A stretch of DNA of 64,000 bases from Peptoniphilus faecalis (GCF_012976305.1 NZ_JABDSR010000001.1:1-64000); one strand, 5' to 3'; counted from the stretch's first letter, positions 1 to 10,006 are shown. Translations and numbers: made by a program. The notes: generated by a model not told the origin, from the sequence alone.

Positions 1-363
1 CATATTTTAGATTTTGACTATTCTTTCAGGAAGATTTATGACTTAATCCAAAATATTTTATTTGCTATTAGAGAGAAAAATTTTGACACTTTAAAAACTA
101 TTTTGCAGGAATTTAAACCTGATGAGTATGGGGAAATATATGGCAAAATTAAGGCAGCGATAAGTACAGCTATCAAACATTTAGAAAAGATTAAGAATAC
201 TTTAAATACTAATTACAACAATGGGAAAATTGAAGGTATTAACAACAAGATCAAAGTTATTAAAAGAATTTCTTACGGTTACCGTTCCTTTGATAATTTT
301 AGATTGAGAATTTTTTTATGTTTTTACCATAAAAAAATATATGGTTTAAGCCATAAGACATAA
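1..363 (+). CDS. ISL3-family transposase, C-terminal part (5' end outside window)
   Basis: The reading frame is open from base 1, so this is the tail of a transposase whose start lies before the window. The last ~120 residues contain the stretch NGKIEGINNKIKVIKRISYG followed by a YRSFDNFRLRI motif, the conserved C-terminus of ISL3-family DDE transposases (DDE_Tnp_ISL3), where the final catalytic Glu sits in the EG(I/T)N segment. A typical ISL3 right terminal repeat follows about 25 bp after the stop. Nothing in the visible part is broken, so the copy may be active. Whether the N-terminal zinc-finger/HTH half is intact cannot be seen. Confidence 0.85.
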   Translation, partial: HILDFDYSFRKIYDLIQNILFAIREKNFDTLKTILQEFKPDEYGEIYGKIKAAISTAIKHLEKIKNTLNTNYNNGKIEGINNKIKVIKRISYGYRSFDNFRLRIFLCFYHKKIYGLSHKT

Positions 364-387
364 ACCATATATCATTAATTTTTATTC

Positions 388-412
388 ACCAACACTATTT
401 GACAAAGAACCG
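388..412. repeat. Right terminal inverted repeat of the ISL3-type element
   Basis: Read on the minus strand this begins GGTTCTTTGTCAAATAGTG, which matches the ISL3-family terminal repeat pattern (GGCTCTTTGTCAAATAGTGTT-like) as I know it. It follows the transposase stop, as expected for the right end. The left end and the 8-bp target duplication cannot be checked because the other side is outside the window. Confidence 0.75.
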
Positions 413-443
413 AAAATTATAATCTTTAAAAGATGTTTTCACT

Positions 444-471
444 CTCATAATTTAATTCTCATAATTTAATT
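444..471. repeat. Tandem 14-bp direct repeat at the end of the PLP-lyase gene
   Basis: Two perfect adjacent copies of ctcataatttaatt. One copy contains the stop codon of the neighbouring leftward gene (TGA at 459-461), and the other lies just past it, between the gene and the IS end. It looks like a small local duplication. It is too short and AT-rich to assign a function. Confidence 0.6.
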
Positions 472-1745
472 AGACTTTCTTTATCAAGTGCATTTAACAA
501 ATGTATTAATGCAAATTTTATGTGATAATAAGATAGTCCTCCTTGGAAATATACATAGTATGGTTCTCTCATAGGACCATCTGCTGAAAGTTCAATAGAT
601 GATCCTTCTATAAAATCACCTGCTGCCATTATTACCTTATCATTATATCCTGGCATATCCCAAGGAATTGGAGTAAATTCTGAGTCAACTGGTGAAGAAA
701 ATTGAATATATTTACAGAATGTTTCTAGAATTTCTGGTTTCTGTAATTCAATTGCTGTTACAATATCACTTCTTGGCTCATCACTTGATGGAATTGTTTT
801 AAAGCCCAATTCTTCAAAACATTTTGAAAAAAGTGTAGCTCCCCTTATTGCATCTTCGACAATTTTTGGCGACATAAAAAGTCCTTGAAGTATTTGTCTA
901 GTCATTCCAAAGGTAAGCCCACAATCCTTTCCTATTCCTGGGGCGGTCAAAATATTTGCTGCTCTATTTATAAGTTCTGATTTGCCTGCTAAATACCCGC
1001 CAGTATAAGAAATTCCTCCACCAGGATTTTTTATAAGAGATCCCGCCATAATATCTATTCCTAGTTCACTTGGTTCAATTAATTCTGTAAATTCTCCATA
1101 ACAATTGTCTACAAAAATTTTTATATCTTTGTTTATTCTCTTAACTTCATCAATGGCTTCTTTAAGTTCTAGTATTGTAAAAGCTCTTCTATTTGAATAT
1201 CCCGTTGATCTTTGCATTATTACAAGAGTTGTATTATCTTTTATATAGTTTTTTATGCCCTTAATGTCAATCTTATTATTCACTAATGGAACTTCAGAAT
1301 ATTCATATCCAATTTTTATTAATGAATCGGGACTATCTCCTCTTATGCCTATCACTTTTTGCAATGTATCATAGGGAGTAGATGTAACTGACAAAAAATG
1401 ACCTCCTGGCTTTAAAGCTGATTTTATTGCAAGAGTAATTGCGTGAGTTCCAGAAACTATATTAGGTCTTACAAGGCTGTCTTCTGTCTTGAAAATTCTT
1501 GCGTATATGCTCTCTACTTTATCCCTTCCAATGTCTCCATAGCCATAGCCAGTTGTCCAGTTAAAGTCAGTTGATTTTAAACCTTCTTTTTGCATAGCTT
1601 TTAAAATTTTAACTTGATTATACTGTGCAATGTCGCTAAATTTTTGAAATTTATCTTTTAATTTGGCTTCATTGTTATTTACAAATTCAATTATTTTCAA
1701 GTCAATGTTATACTCTTCTTCAAATAATTTATCGTATACTGTCAT
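459..1745 (-). CDS. PLP-dependent methionine gamma-lyase family protein (YnbB-like)
   Basis: A 428-residue fold-type I PLP enzyme of the Met_gamma_lyase family (B. subtilis YnbB, once called aluminium resistance protein). Visible features are the SGTHAI cofactor-binding loop near residue 98, the Asp in FVDNCYGEF near 213 that pairs with the PLP ring nitrogen, and the likely Schiff-base Lys in SLIKNPGGG near 239. Length is normal. It is the last gene of the leftward operon after miaA, 8 bp away, matching the miaA-ynbB neighbourhood of other Firmicutes. The physiological substrate of this family is not settled; a cystathionine/methionine lyase role is inferred only from the fold. The gene ends about 50 bp from an ISL3 element. 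Confidence 0.85.
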   Translation of the reverse strand: MTVYDKLFEEEYNIDLKIIEFVNNNEAKLKDKFQKFSDIAQYNQVKILKAMQKEGLKSTDFNWTTGYGYGDIGRDKVESIYARIFKTEDSLVRPNIVSGTHAITLAIKSALKPGGHFLSVTSTPYDTLQKVIGIRGDSPDSLIKIGYEYSEVPLVNNKIDIKGIKNYIKDNTTLVIMQRSTGYSNRRAFTILELKEAIDEVKRINKDIKIFVDNCYGEFTELIEPSELGIDIMAGSLIKNPGGGISYTGGYLAGKSELINRAANILTAPGIGKDCGLTFGMTRQILQGLFMSPKIVEDAIRGATLFSKCFEELGFKTIPSSDEPRSDIVTAIELQKPEILETFCKYIQFSSPVDSEFTPIPWDMPGYNDKVIMAAGDFIEGSSIELSADGPMREPYYVYFQGGLSYYHIKFALIHLLNALDKESLIKL

Positions 1746-1753
1746 CTTTTCTC

Positions 1754-2662
1754 CTAAATTAATTTGCTGTCTATATAATTTTCTATGTCAGATAAAATAT
1801 TGTCTGACTCTCTGTCAAACCATTTTATTCTTTCATCTCTCCTAAACCATGTAAGCTGTCTCTTTGCATAATGCCTTGAATTTTTTTTAATTAAATCAAC
1901 CATTTCGTCAAATTGAATTTCTCCATCTAAATATGAAATGACTTCTTTATAACCAATTGCTTTAAGTGATTGAGAATCCTTGTCTAAACCAGCATCTAAA
2001 AGGTTCTTTACTTCATTTACAAGTCCTAAATCAATCATTTTGTCTACACGGTTATTAATTTTTTTGTATAATTCATCTCGATCCATGTTTAAACCAATAT
2101 AAATTAAATTGTAGTCCTTATTTTCTTCTCGAAAATTATTTCCCTTTTTATTTCCACTTTTTAAAATTTCTAAGGCTCTAATAATTCTCTGACTATTGTT
2201 TTTGTGAATTTTTTTAGCCATTTCACTGTCTTTTTTTAAAAGTTTCTCGTATAAAAATTCGCTTCCCTCTCCTTCTAAAATATTGTTAAGCTCCTTTCTA
2301 TACTCATAATCAGGTTCAGTCTCGGTAAAATTTAAATTGTAGACTATTGAATTGATATAAAGTCCCGTTCCTCCAACTAAAAAGGGAACTCTTCCTTTGT
2401 TATTTATATTAGTAATAATTTTTTTTGCCTCATTTTTAAAATCAGCAACGGAAAAATTATCTGAAGGTTCAATAATATCGATCATGTGATGAGGAATAGA
2501 AGTTTCATTTAAGTCAATTTTTGCCGTTCCTATATTTAATTTTTTATAAATTTGCATGGAATCACAAGAAATTATCTCTCCACAATATTTTTTAGCAAGT
2601 TTAAGAGAAAGGTCAGTCTTTCCTATTCCTGTTGGCCCAGTAATTATAATTAAATTTTCCAT
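1754..2662 (-). CDS. miaA: tRNA dimethylallyltransferase MiaA
   Basis: Adds a dimethylallyl group to N6 of A37 in tRNAs reading UNN codons, giving i6A, which MiaB in the same operon then methylthiolates. The 302-residue protein starts with the P-loop GPTGIGKTDLS (residues 9-19), followed by DSMQIYKKLNIGTAK and the DP-substrate motif GGTGLYI, all typical of the family. The start codon abuts the mutL stop, so translation is probably coupled. Nothing unusual is seen. Confidence 0.96.
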   Translation of the reverse strand: MENLIIITGPTGIGKTDLSLKLAKKYCGEIISCDSMQIYKKLNIGTAKIDLNETSIPHHMIDIIEPSDNFSVADFKNEAKKIITNINNKGRVPFLVGGTGLYINSIVYNLNFTETEPDYEYRKELNNILEGEGSEFLYEKLLKKDSEMAKKIHKNNSQRIIRALEILKSGNKKGNNFREENKDYNLIYIGLNMDRDELYKKINNRVDKMIDLGLVNEVKNLLDAGLDKDSQSLKAIGYKEVISYLDGEIQFDEMVDLIKKNSRHYAKRQLTWFRRDERIKWFDRESDNILSDIENYIDSKLI

Positions 2663-4552
2663 TTACTCCCTCAAAAATAATTTTGAAATAGTGTGCTTTG
2701 ATACCTCCACAATTGTTGGTCTGCCATGAGGACATGTGTAAGGATTTTCACAATTCTTTAAATCTCTAATTAAGGATTCTATTTCCATTTCAGAAAGATC
2801 ATCTCCAGCTTTAACAGAAGCTTTGCAAGCCTTTTTCATAATTTCATATAAATCTGCCTCATAATTTGATGAAATTTCTTTATCAAGAGAATCAATAATA
2901 TCTCTTATAAAATTTACATAAGTTGGAAGACCAAAAATCATTGGGACTTCCCTTAAAACAACAGAATTATCTCCAAAGTTTTCAATTTTAAATCCTAGTT
3001 TAGTAAACAAGTCTAAATAATTTAAAATTTTGTCATACTCAATTTGATTTAGTTGTATTATTTCAGGCTTTAATAATATTTGTGAAGTAATTTCACTATT
3101 TAAATACATATGCAAAAATTTTTCGTAATTAACTCTTTCATGTGCTGCATGTTGATCCACAACAAAAATTATGCCATCTCTTTGGTTTTCTAAAAGTATA
3201 TAAGTTTTGAAGAGAATTCCTGCAATATTAGTATTTAAAAGTTTCTCGTCAATTTGACTTTTTTTATTATCAAATAAAAAGTTTTTTTCTTCATGAATTT
3301 CTTGATTTAAAGTTTTTTCTTCAAGCTTCTCAACTTCATTATTCTCGACTTCATCTTCTCTATATAAGACTGCATCTTCATTAAAGGCATTATATAAATT
3401 GTCTTCATAATTTTTATATTGCGATTCATTTTTTAAATCCCATATACTTTTTAAATTTGTATGAGATTCATTGCTTTGAGAATCATCTCTTGGTTTATCA
3501 TCATCTAGGAAAATATCAAAAACATTTATATTTTCCTCTTTATCTTTGATTTCGATTTCTCTTATACTTCGATTTGGATAAATTACTTCTTCAACGATTT
3601 CGGTTAAAATAGCATTTAAAATATTTTCATTAGAAATTTTTATTTCATTTTTCTTTGGATGAATATTAACATCAATTAACTTTGGATCAATGTCAATATA
3701 AAGAACAAAGACAGGATATCTATTTAATGGTATTAAAGAGTGATATTTTTTTTCTACAGCTCTAGAAATATTAATATTTTTAATAAATCTTCCATTTACA
3801 AATATATATTGGCTGTCTCTATTTGATCTAAAAGTTTTATTGTCAGAGAAAAAACCTTTAATTTTATAATTTTCTGACTCAAAGGATCCTTCATTTAATG
3901 AAGATGCAATTTCTGAACCTAATATACTAAAGATTCTGTTAATTGGATCCTTGTCGCTTCCAGTATTTAAAATTGTTTTTCCATCTTTAATTAATGTAAA
4001 TTTAATATTATTGTTGCTAAGGGCAATTTTTTGCACAGTATCAATTATATTATTTATCTCCGTTAAATCTTTTCTCAAAAATTTTTTTCTAACAGGAGTG
4101 TTATAAAAAACATCGGTAATTACAAAAGTAGTTCCCTTTGGCATACCAATTTTATTTTTCTTTATAATTTTTCCATTTTCTATTACAAGGGAATTTCCAG
4201 CAAGGTCCTCTTCCCTTTTTGTCATAAGTTTTATCTTTGAAATATTTGAAATGCTTGCAAGAGCTTCTCCACGAAAACCAAGAGTTCTAATTTTTTCAAG
4301 ATCTTCAATTTTTTCAAGTTTTGAAGTTGAATGGCGTAAAAATGCAATATTAAGATCTTCTTCAGAAAAGCCAGATCCATTATCTGAAACCTTAATAAAA
4401 TCTGTACTTTCTCCCCTAATTTCTATGAGAATATTGTCTGCGCCTGCATCAATAGAGTTTTCTACTAATTCCTTTACAATTGAAGCGGGATTTTCAATTA
4501 TTTCTCCTGCAGCTATTTTAGAAATAGTTGCTTCATCTAAAAGTCTAATCAT
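2663..4552 (-). CDS. mutL: DNA mismatch repair protein MutL
   Basis: A 629-residue GHKL ATPase that links mismatch recognition by MutS to strand incision. N-terminal ATPase motifs are clear: ELVENSIDAGA (~residues 29-39), DNGSG, and RGEALASI. The C-terminal half carries DQHAAHERVNYE, ACKASVKAGD and CPHGRPT, the metal-binding endonuclease motifs found in bacteria without MutH, so this MutL should nick DNA itself. The acidic linker between them (about residues 330-420) is low complexity and variable, as usual. It overlaps mutS by one base. Confidence 0.97.
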   Translation of the reverse strand: MIRLLDEATISKIAAGEIIENPASIVKELVENSIDAGADNILIEIRGESTDFIKVSDNGSGFSEEDLNIAFLRHSTSKLEKIEDLEKIRTLGFRGEALASISNISKIKLMTKREEDLAGNSLVIENGKIIKKNKIGMPKGTTFVITDVFYNTPVRKKFLRKDLTEINNIIDTVQKIALSNNNIKFTLIKDGKTILNTGSDKDPINRIFSILGSEIASSLNEGSFESENYKIKGFFSDNKTFRSNRDSQYIFVNGRFIKNINISRAVEKKYHSLIPLNRYPVFVLYIDIDPKLIDVNIHPKKNEIKISNENILNAILTEIVEEVIYPNRSIREIEIKDKEENINVFDIFLDDDKPRDDSQSNESHTNLKSIWDLKNESQYKNYEDNLYNAFNEDAVLYREDEVENNEVEKLEEKTLNQEIHEEKNFLFDNKKSQIDEKLLNTNIAGILFKTYILLENQRDGIIFVVDQHAAHERVNYEKFLHMYLNSEITSQILLKPEIIQLNQIEYDKILNYLDLFTKLGFKIENFGDNSVVLREVPMIFGLPTYVNFIRDIIDSLDKEISSNYEADLYEIMKKACKASVKAGDDLSEMEIESLIRDLKNCENPYTCPHGRPTIVEVSKHTISKLFLRE

Positions 4553-7170
4553 TATAACTCCTTGGATTTATTTATAATTTCATTTAATAAATTAAAAGCT
4601 TCCATTGGACTTATTTCAAGAATATTAATTTCCTTCAATTTGTTAATAAAATTTAATATTTCTGGATTATTGTCTTCTTTTTTTATATATTCTTTGTTTA
4701 AGTCAATATTAATATCTTCATTTTCCTTTTCAATTACATTCAAAACCTCTTTGGCTCTACTTATTATTGTCTCATCAATGCCCGCAAGCTTTGCAACATC
4801 AATTCCATAGGAGTTGTTTGTAAATCCCTTGATTATTTTTCTTAGAAATATTATTTCATCATCTTGTCTATCAACTGCAATAGTTAAATTTTCCACAGAA
4901 TCATATTTATCTTCAAGATGAACTAGCTCGTGATAATGGGTTGCAAAAAGAGTTTTAGCTTTTATATTTTCTGCAATGTATTCGATTATCGCATTTGCAA
5001 TTGCAAGTCCGTCAAAAGTACTTGTTCCCCTTCCAACTTCATCTAAGATCAATAATGATTTAGGAGTTGCATTGTCGATTATGTCTGCAACTTCTTGCAT
5101 CTCAACCATAAATGTAGATTGTCCCTTAGAAAGATTGTCACTAGCACCAATTCTTGTAAAAATTCTATCTACTAAAGATATATTTGCACTATCGCAAGGC
5201 ACAAAACACCCTATATGAGCCATTATTGTTATAAGAGCGACTTGTCTCATGTAAGTTGATTTTCCAGCCATATTCGGTCCAGTAATTATGTGAATCATGT
5301 GCTTTTTGGTGTCGATATAAGTGTTATTTGGAACAAAAAAGTCATCATTCATATAGGATTCTACAATAGGATGTCTTCCATTTATTATTTCTATAAATCC
5401 ATCTTCATTAAACTTTGGTCTTACATAATTATTTAAATTAGAAACTTTTGCAAGGGATAAAAGCGCGTCTAAATTTGAAAGATTGTCTGCCAAAATTTGT
5501 ATTTTATAAATTTCGCCCGCAATATAATCCTTTAATTCATTGTAAACTTCAGACTGAAGACTTAGAGCTCTTTCCTTTGAACCAAGAAGCTTGCCTTCCA
5601 TGTTTTTTAATTCTAAGGAGAAAAATCTCTCTGATCCAACTAAAGTTTGTTTCCTTATATAGTCATCAGGAACTTGATCTAAAAAAGATTTTGTGATTTC
5701 AATAAAATATCCGAGAATTTTATTGTGCTTAATCTTTAATTTTTTTATTCCAGTTCTTTCTCTTTCTTTATTTTCAAAATCAAGTAACCAATTTTTACCT
5801 TCAATTGCAAACTTAAAAAGTTCGTCTAAATCCTCAGAATAACCTTCTCTAATTATTCTATTATCCTCAATGACAACAGGAGGATTTTCGATTAAAATAT
5901 CTTGGATTTTTTCATAAATATAAGTTAAGTCTATAAATTTTTTGCCCAAATATTTTAAATATTCATTGTCATAGTTTTCTAAAATTTCTTTTATCTTTTC
6001 CGAATTTATAATTGTATTTTTAAGAGAGGCAATTTCACGAGGATTTATGCTTCCATTGGAAATTTTTACAACGAGTCTTTCAATATCATAGACTTCCTTT
6101 AATAGTTTTTCTAATTTATCTTGAAGAAGTAAATCCTTAGTAAAAGCTTCTATTAAGTTTTGTCTCTCAAATATTTTATCTATATTTACAAGAGGACTCT
6201 CAACCCATTTTTTTAATTTACGTGAACCCATGGATGTGCTACATTTATCCAAAACATCTAATAGAGAACCTTTTTTTGTAAAGGTATTAAGACCCCTTAC
6301 TACTTCAAGAGTTCTTTTTGAACTTTCATCTAAAATTAAATAATCAAAATTATTGTAATATTTTATATTATTTATGTGCTTTAAATTTATTTTTTGAGTA
6401 ACTACTAAATACTGTAAGATTTTCTTTAATGATGTATAATCAGAAATATTATTTTCATAAATAAAATTTTTTAAACTATTTTTAAAATTTACACTAAAAT
6501 ATTCTCCAAGCTCTTTAAATAAATCTATATCCTTTAAATTTTCTGAAATATAAGGATTAATAAAAATATTATCTCTTTTAATTTTATCTTTAAATTTAGA
6601 AGTAATCTCTTCATTTAAAAGTATTTCATTGGGACTAATTCTGTCAATTTCATCTTGTAAGAAATTATAAAGCTCTGATTTTGACAAAAAAGTTTTTTCA
6701 GTAAAATAAATTTCTCCAGTAGAATAATCTGAATATGTTAAGTTCAAAGAATATCCGTGAATAAAAATTGAAAGCAAATAATTATTTAAATCGCTATTTA
6801 AATATTCTGTATCAGTAAATGTCCCTGGAGTAATAATTTGAGTAACTTCTCTTTTTACTATACCCTTTGCAAGTTTGGGATCCTCTACTTGATCACAAAT
6901 TGCAACCTTGTAGCCCTTATTTATTAATTTTGAAATATAACCTGATGCCACATGATAGGGAACTCCGCACATAGGCGCCTTATCTTCTAGACCTGCATCT
7001 CTTTTTGTGAGAGTTATTTCCAACTCTCTAGAAGCAAGGAGTGCATCATCAAAAAACATTTCATAAAAATCACCAAGCCTAAAAAATAAAATTGCATCGG
7101 GATTTTTATCTTTGACAGCAAGATATTGCTGCATCATAGGCGTTAATTTTTCACGATTCAATTTTTTCAC
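4552..7170 (-). CDS. mutS: DNA mismatch repair protein MutS
   Basis: The 872-residue mismatch sensor ATPase. The N-terminal mismatch-binding Phe-X-Glu lies in GDFYEMFFDD (around residue 35-45). The C-terminal Walker A is TGPNMAGKSTYMRQ near residue 630, followed by the signature DNLSKGQSTFMVEM and Walker B LLILDEVGRGTSTFDG. All domains for MutS1 are present at normal length. The start overlaps the end of miaB by 20 bp, so the operon order is miaB-mutS-mutL-miaA. Confidence 0.97.
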   Translation of the reverse strand: MKKLNREKLTPMMQQYLAVKDKNPDAILFFRLGDFYEMFFDDALLASRELEITLTKRDAGLEDKAPMCGVPYHVASGYISKLINKGYKVAICDQVEDPKLAKGIVKREVTQIITPGTFTDTEYLNSDLNNYLLSIFIHGYSLNLTYSDYSTGEIYFTEKTFLSKSELYNFLQDEIDRISPNEILLNEEITSKFKDKIKRDNIFINPYISENLKDIDLFKELGEYFSVNFKNSLKNFIYENNISDYTSLKKILQYLVVTQKINLKHINNIKYYNNFDYLILDESSKRTLEVVRGLNTFTKKGSLLDVLDKCSTSMGSRKLKKWVESPLVNIDKIFERQNLIEAFTKDLLLQDKLEKLLKEVYDIERLVVKISNGSINPREIASLKNTIINSEKIKEILENYDNEYLKYLGKKFIDLTYIYEKIQDILIENPPVVIEDNRIIREGYSEDLDELFKFAIEGKNWLLDFENKERERTGIKKLKIKHNKILGYFIEITKSFLDQVPDDYIRKQTLVGSERFFSLELKNMEGKLLGSKERALSLQSEVYNELKDYIAGEIYKIQILADNLSNLDALLSLAKVSNLNNYVRPKFNEDGFIEIINGRHPIVESYMNDDFFVPNNTYIDTKKHMIHIITGPNMAGKSTYMRQVALITIMAHIGCFVPCDSANISLVDRIFTRIGASDNLSKGQSTFMVEMQEVADIIDNATPKSLLILDEVGRGTSTFDGLAIANAIIEYIAENIKAKTLFATHYHELVHLEDKYDSVENLTIAVDRQDDEIIFLRKIIKGFTNNSYGIDVAKLAGIDETIISRAKEVLNVIEKENEDINIDLNKEYIKKEDNNPEILNFINKLKEINILEISPMEAFNLLNEIINKSKEL

Positions 7171-8548
7171 CCACTAAAGAAAAACTATTTGCATCCTTTA
7201 CTCTAACTTTTAAAATTTTACCAATATCCTCTTTATTTCCCTTAAAATTAATAAGCTTAAATTCGTCAGTTCTTCCACTTACATATGTGTCGTCCTTCTT
7301 TGAAAAATCTTCAACCAAAACATCTACATCTCTTCCAATAAATGCCTTATTTTTCTTCTCTTGTATTGGGTATAAGACTTCCAAAAGTCTCTCAAATCTC
7401 TCATGCTTAACTTTATCAGGAACTTGCTCCATTTTAGCTGCAGGAGTATTTTCTCTTATAGAATATATAAAAGTAAAGGATGTATCATACTCAACTTTTT
7501 TAACTAAATCCAAAGTGTCTAAAAAGTCCTCTTCACTTTCTCCAGGAAAGCCTACCATTATATCTGTTGAAAGGGCAATATTTGGATTAACATTTTTTAT
7601 TTTGTCAATTTTTCTTAGATAATCTTCCTTTGTGTATTTTCTATTCATCATTTTTAAAACTCTTGAAGAACCAGCTTGAACTGGAAGATGCAAAAAGTTA
7701 CAAAGCTTATTTAAATTTTTGAAAGAATAAATTAACTCATCAGAAATATCCTTTGGATGAGATGTCATAAATCTTATTCTCTCAATTCCCTTTATTTCAT
7801 TAATTTCTTCAATTAGATTTGCAAAGGAAAATCTATCGCCAAAATTTTTGCCGTAAGAATTTACATTTTGCCCAAGAAGAGTCACTTCCTTAGTTCCGCT
7901 TTTTGCTAATTCTTCAATTTCTCTAATTATTTCAAGGGGTTTTCTACTAGTTTCTCTTCCCCTTGTATAAGGAACTATGCAATAGGAACAAAAATTGTTA
8001 CAACCATACATAATGTTCACATAGGATTTGAAATTATAAAGTCTATTTGCACCAAGAGAGTTATCAATGTTAAGTGGATTTTCCTCAATATCAATTGAAA
8101 GTTTTTTGCCTCCATAGGATAAACTTAAAAGTTCAGGAAGTTTCCAAATATTATTTGTTCCAAAAATAATATCAACATTTGGGAACTTTTCCATTACATA
8201 ATTTCTAGATTCTTCTCTTTGCATCATACATCCGCACACTGCAACTTTAATATCTTTTTTCTTTGACTTTAAATTTTTTAAATTGCCAAGTTGACCATAT
8301 ACTTTATCTTCTGCAGAATGTCTAACAGAGCAAGTGTTTAAAATTACAAGGTCTGCATCTTCAACCTCATTTACAAAAATATAACCCATTTTTTCAAGAA
8401 GCCAAGTTATTTTTTCAGAGTCATGTTCATTCATTTGACAGCCATGAGTTATAACAAGTGCTTTTTTTGTGTCAATATTTTCTTTTATATTTCTAATATA
8501 TTCATTAATATTGTTATTTATATCATTAATTAATTCTTTATTTTCCAT
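7151..8548 (-). CDS. miaB: tRNA-2-methylthio-N6-dimethylallyladenosine synthase MiaB
   Basis: A radical-SAM methylthiotransferase that converts i6A37 to ms2i6A37 in tRNA. The 465-residue protein has the N-terminal UPF0004 domain with cluster cysteines (THGCQMNEHDSE, NTCSVRHSAED, VCGCMMQ), the radical-SAM CxxxCxxC in YGCNNFCSYCIVPYTRGRE near residue 180, and a C-terminal TRAM domain. It is the first gene of the operon, with a promoter directly upstream (8574-8603). Confidence 0.96.
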   Translation of the reverse strand: MENKELINDINNNINEYIRNIKENIDTKKALVITHGCQMNEHDSEKITWLLEKMGYIFVNEVEDADLVILNTCSVRHSAEDKVYGQLGNLKNLKSKKKDIKVAVCGCMMQREESRNYVMEKFPNVDIIFGTNNIWKLPELLSLSYGGKKLSIDIEENPLNIDNSLGANRLYNFKSYVNIMYGCNNFCSYCIVPYTRGRETSRKPLEIIREIEELAKSGTKEVTLLGQNVNSYGKNFGDRFSFANLIEEINEIKGIERIRFMTSHPKDISDELIYSFKNLNKLCNFLHLPVQAGSSRVLKMMNRKYTKEDYLRKIDKIKNVNPNIALSTDIMVGFPGESEEDFLDTLDLVKKVEYDTSFTFIYSIRENTPAAKMEQVPDKVKHERFERLLEVLYPIQEKKNKAFIGRDVDVLVEDFSKKDDTYVSGRTDEFKLINFKGNKEDIGKILKVRVKDANSFSLVGEKIES

Positions 8549-8573
8549 TTACATCCTCATTTCATGTCTTTAT

Positions 8574-8603
8574 ATTATAACTGAAAAACAGTCTAATTAT
8601 CAA
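8574..8603 (-). promoter_or_regulatory. Predicted sigma-A promoter of the miaB-mutS-mutL-miaA operon
   Basis: On the minus strand, -35 TTGATA (8598-8603) and -10 TATAAT (8574-8579) are separated by 18 bp, about 25 bp upstream of the miaB start. Both boxes are near consensus, and the position just after the terminator of the preceding gene supports a transcription start here. Confidence 0.7.
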
Positions 8604-8630
8604 GAAAAGAGTATGCAAACACATACTCTT
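8602..8630 (-). terminator. Intrinsic terminator at the end of the der-to-FAD-enzyme operon
   Basis: A perfect 9-bp stem (AAGAGTATG paired with CATACTCTT, 6-base loop) followed on the minus strand by TTCTTG-like T-rich sequence. The hairpin overlaps the stop codon of the FAD-enzyme gene and separates it from the miaB operon. Confidence 0.75.
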
Positions 8631-10005
8631 AGCCTAAAATACTATTTAAATATCTAGCAACGTATACGCCACAGGCAGATGCTTGTGAAAGCGAATGAGT
8701 TGCACCTCCACCATCTCCTACTACAAAGAGACCTTCTACTGAAGTTTCAAAGTTTGAGTTAGTTTCAACTCTTGAGTTATAAAACTTGACTTCAACTCCA
8801 TATAAAAGAGTGTCGTCATTGGCAGTTCCTGGTGCAATCTTATCAAGAGCATATATCATTTCAATAATAGAGTCCAATTGTCTTTTTGGAATTACAAGGG
8901 ACAAATCTCCTGGTGTTGCTTTTAAAGTTGGTTCAGTAAAGCATTTAAGCATTCTTCTCGCATCAGATCTTCTTCCCTTAACAAGATCTCCAAATCTTTG
9001 TAAAAGAACTCCACCGCCTAGCATATTGCTAAGTTTTGCTATGGATTCCCCATATTCATTGGAATCTTTAAAGGGTTCTGTGAATGTATTGCTAACTAAA
9101 AGTGCAAAATTTGTATTATCAGATTGCAGTTTTGGATCCGCATAGGAATGTCCATTTACAGTTATAATTCCATTGGTGTTTTCTGCAACTACTTGTCCAT
9201 AGGGATTCATGCAAAAAGTCCTCACAAGATCATTGTAACCTTTAGTTTGATAAACTATTTTTGATTCATAGACAGCGTCCGTTATATGTTTAAATACTTC
9301 GGCAGGAAGTTCAACTCTAACTCCAATATCCACTTGATTTGAAAATAAATTAATATTAAACTTTTTGCAAATTTGTGAAATCCATTTTGAACCGCTTCTT
9401 CCTGAAGCCAAAACTAATTTATTGCAATAAAATATTTCACCCTTATCAGTTGTAAGTTTAAATTCATCATTTTTTTCAACATCAACAATAGTTGTGTTAA
9501 AAATCATGTCAATAGTATCCTTTGTCCATTCAAAAATTTTTTCTAAAATTTTTACATTTCTATCAGTTCCAAAATGTCTGACCTTGGCATCAAGTAAATG
9601 AAGATCGTGTTTTAGCGCAAGAGTTTTTAAATTTGAAGCAGTTGTTTCATAAAGTTTTGAATTTCCACCGTCAAATTTACAAAGAACAGCATCTACATAC
9701 TCCATTAATTCAATTGACTCGTCTTTTCCGATATAATCATGCATTTGCCCGCCAAAATTTGTAGTTATATTATATTTTCCATCAGATAAGGTTCCTGCGC
9801 CGCCATATCCATTCATAATATTACAAGGTTTACAGCCAATGCAATTTTCAACTTTACCAGTTTTTATTGGACATTGTCTTTTATAAATTGTATTTCCCTT
9901 ATCAATTACTAAAACTTTTAAACTTGAATTTAATTTTTTAAATTCATAGGAAGCAAATACACCACTGGCACCTGCTCCAACAATTATCACATCGTACTTA
10001 TTCAA
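8629..10005 (-). CDS. FAD-dependent dehydrogenase (COG2509-type NAD(P)/FAD oxidoreductase)
   Basis: A 458-residue flavoprotein of unknown substrate. It starts with the dinucleotide-binding motif IIVGAGASGVFA (residues 8-19). After it comes a Cys-rich segment (CPIKTGKVENCIGCKPC), then GYGGAGTLSDGK, characteristic of the uncharacterised COG2509 dehydrogenases. A second FAD-contact motif, GLFVVGDGGGATHSL, is near the C-terminus. The four cysteines could hold a metal or disulfide; that is inference. It lies one base after rluD at the end of the long operon. It is widespread in anaerobic Firmicutes with no assigned reaction. Confidence 0.8.
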   Translation of the reverse strand: MNKYDVIIVGAGASGVFASYEFKKLNSSLKVLVIDKGNTIYKRQCPIKTGKVENCIGCKPCNIMNGYGGAGTLSDGKYNITTNFGGQMHDYIGKDESIELMEYVDAVLCKFDGGNSKLYETTASNLKTLALKHDLHLLDAKVRHFGTDRNVKILEKIFEWTKDTIDMIFNTTIVDVEKNDEFKLTTDKGEIFYCNKLVLASGRSGSKWISQICKKFNINLFSNQVDIGVRVELPAEVFKHITDAVYESKIVYQTKGYNDLVRTFCMNPYGQVVAENTNGIITVNGHSYADPKLQSDNTNFALLVSNTFTEPFKDSNEYGESIAKLSNMLGGGVLLQRFGDLVKGRRSDARRMLKCFTEPTLKATPGDLSLVIPKRQLDSIIEMIYALDKIAPGTANDDTLLYGVEVKFYNSRVETNSNFETSVEGLFVVGDGGGATHSLSQASACGVYVARYLNSILG

Positions 10006-10006
10006 A

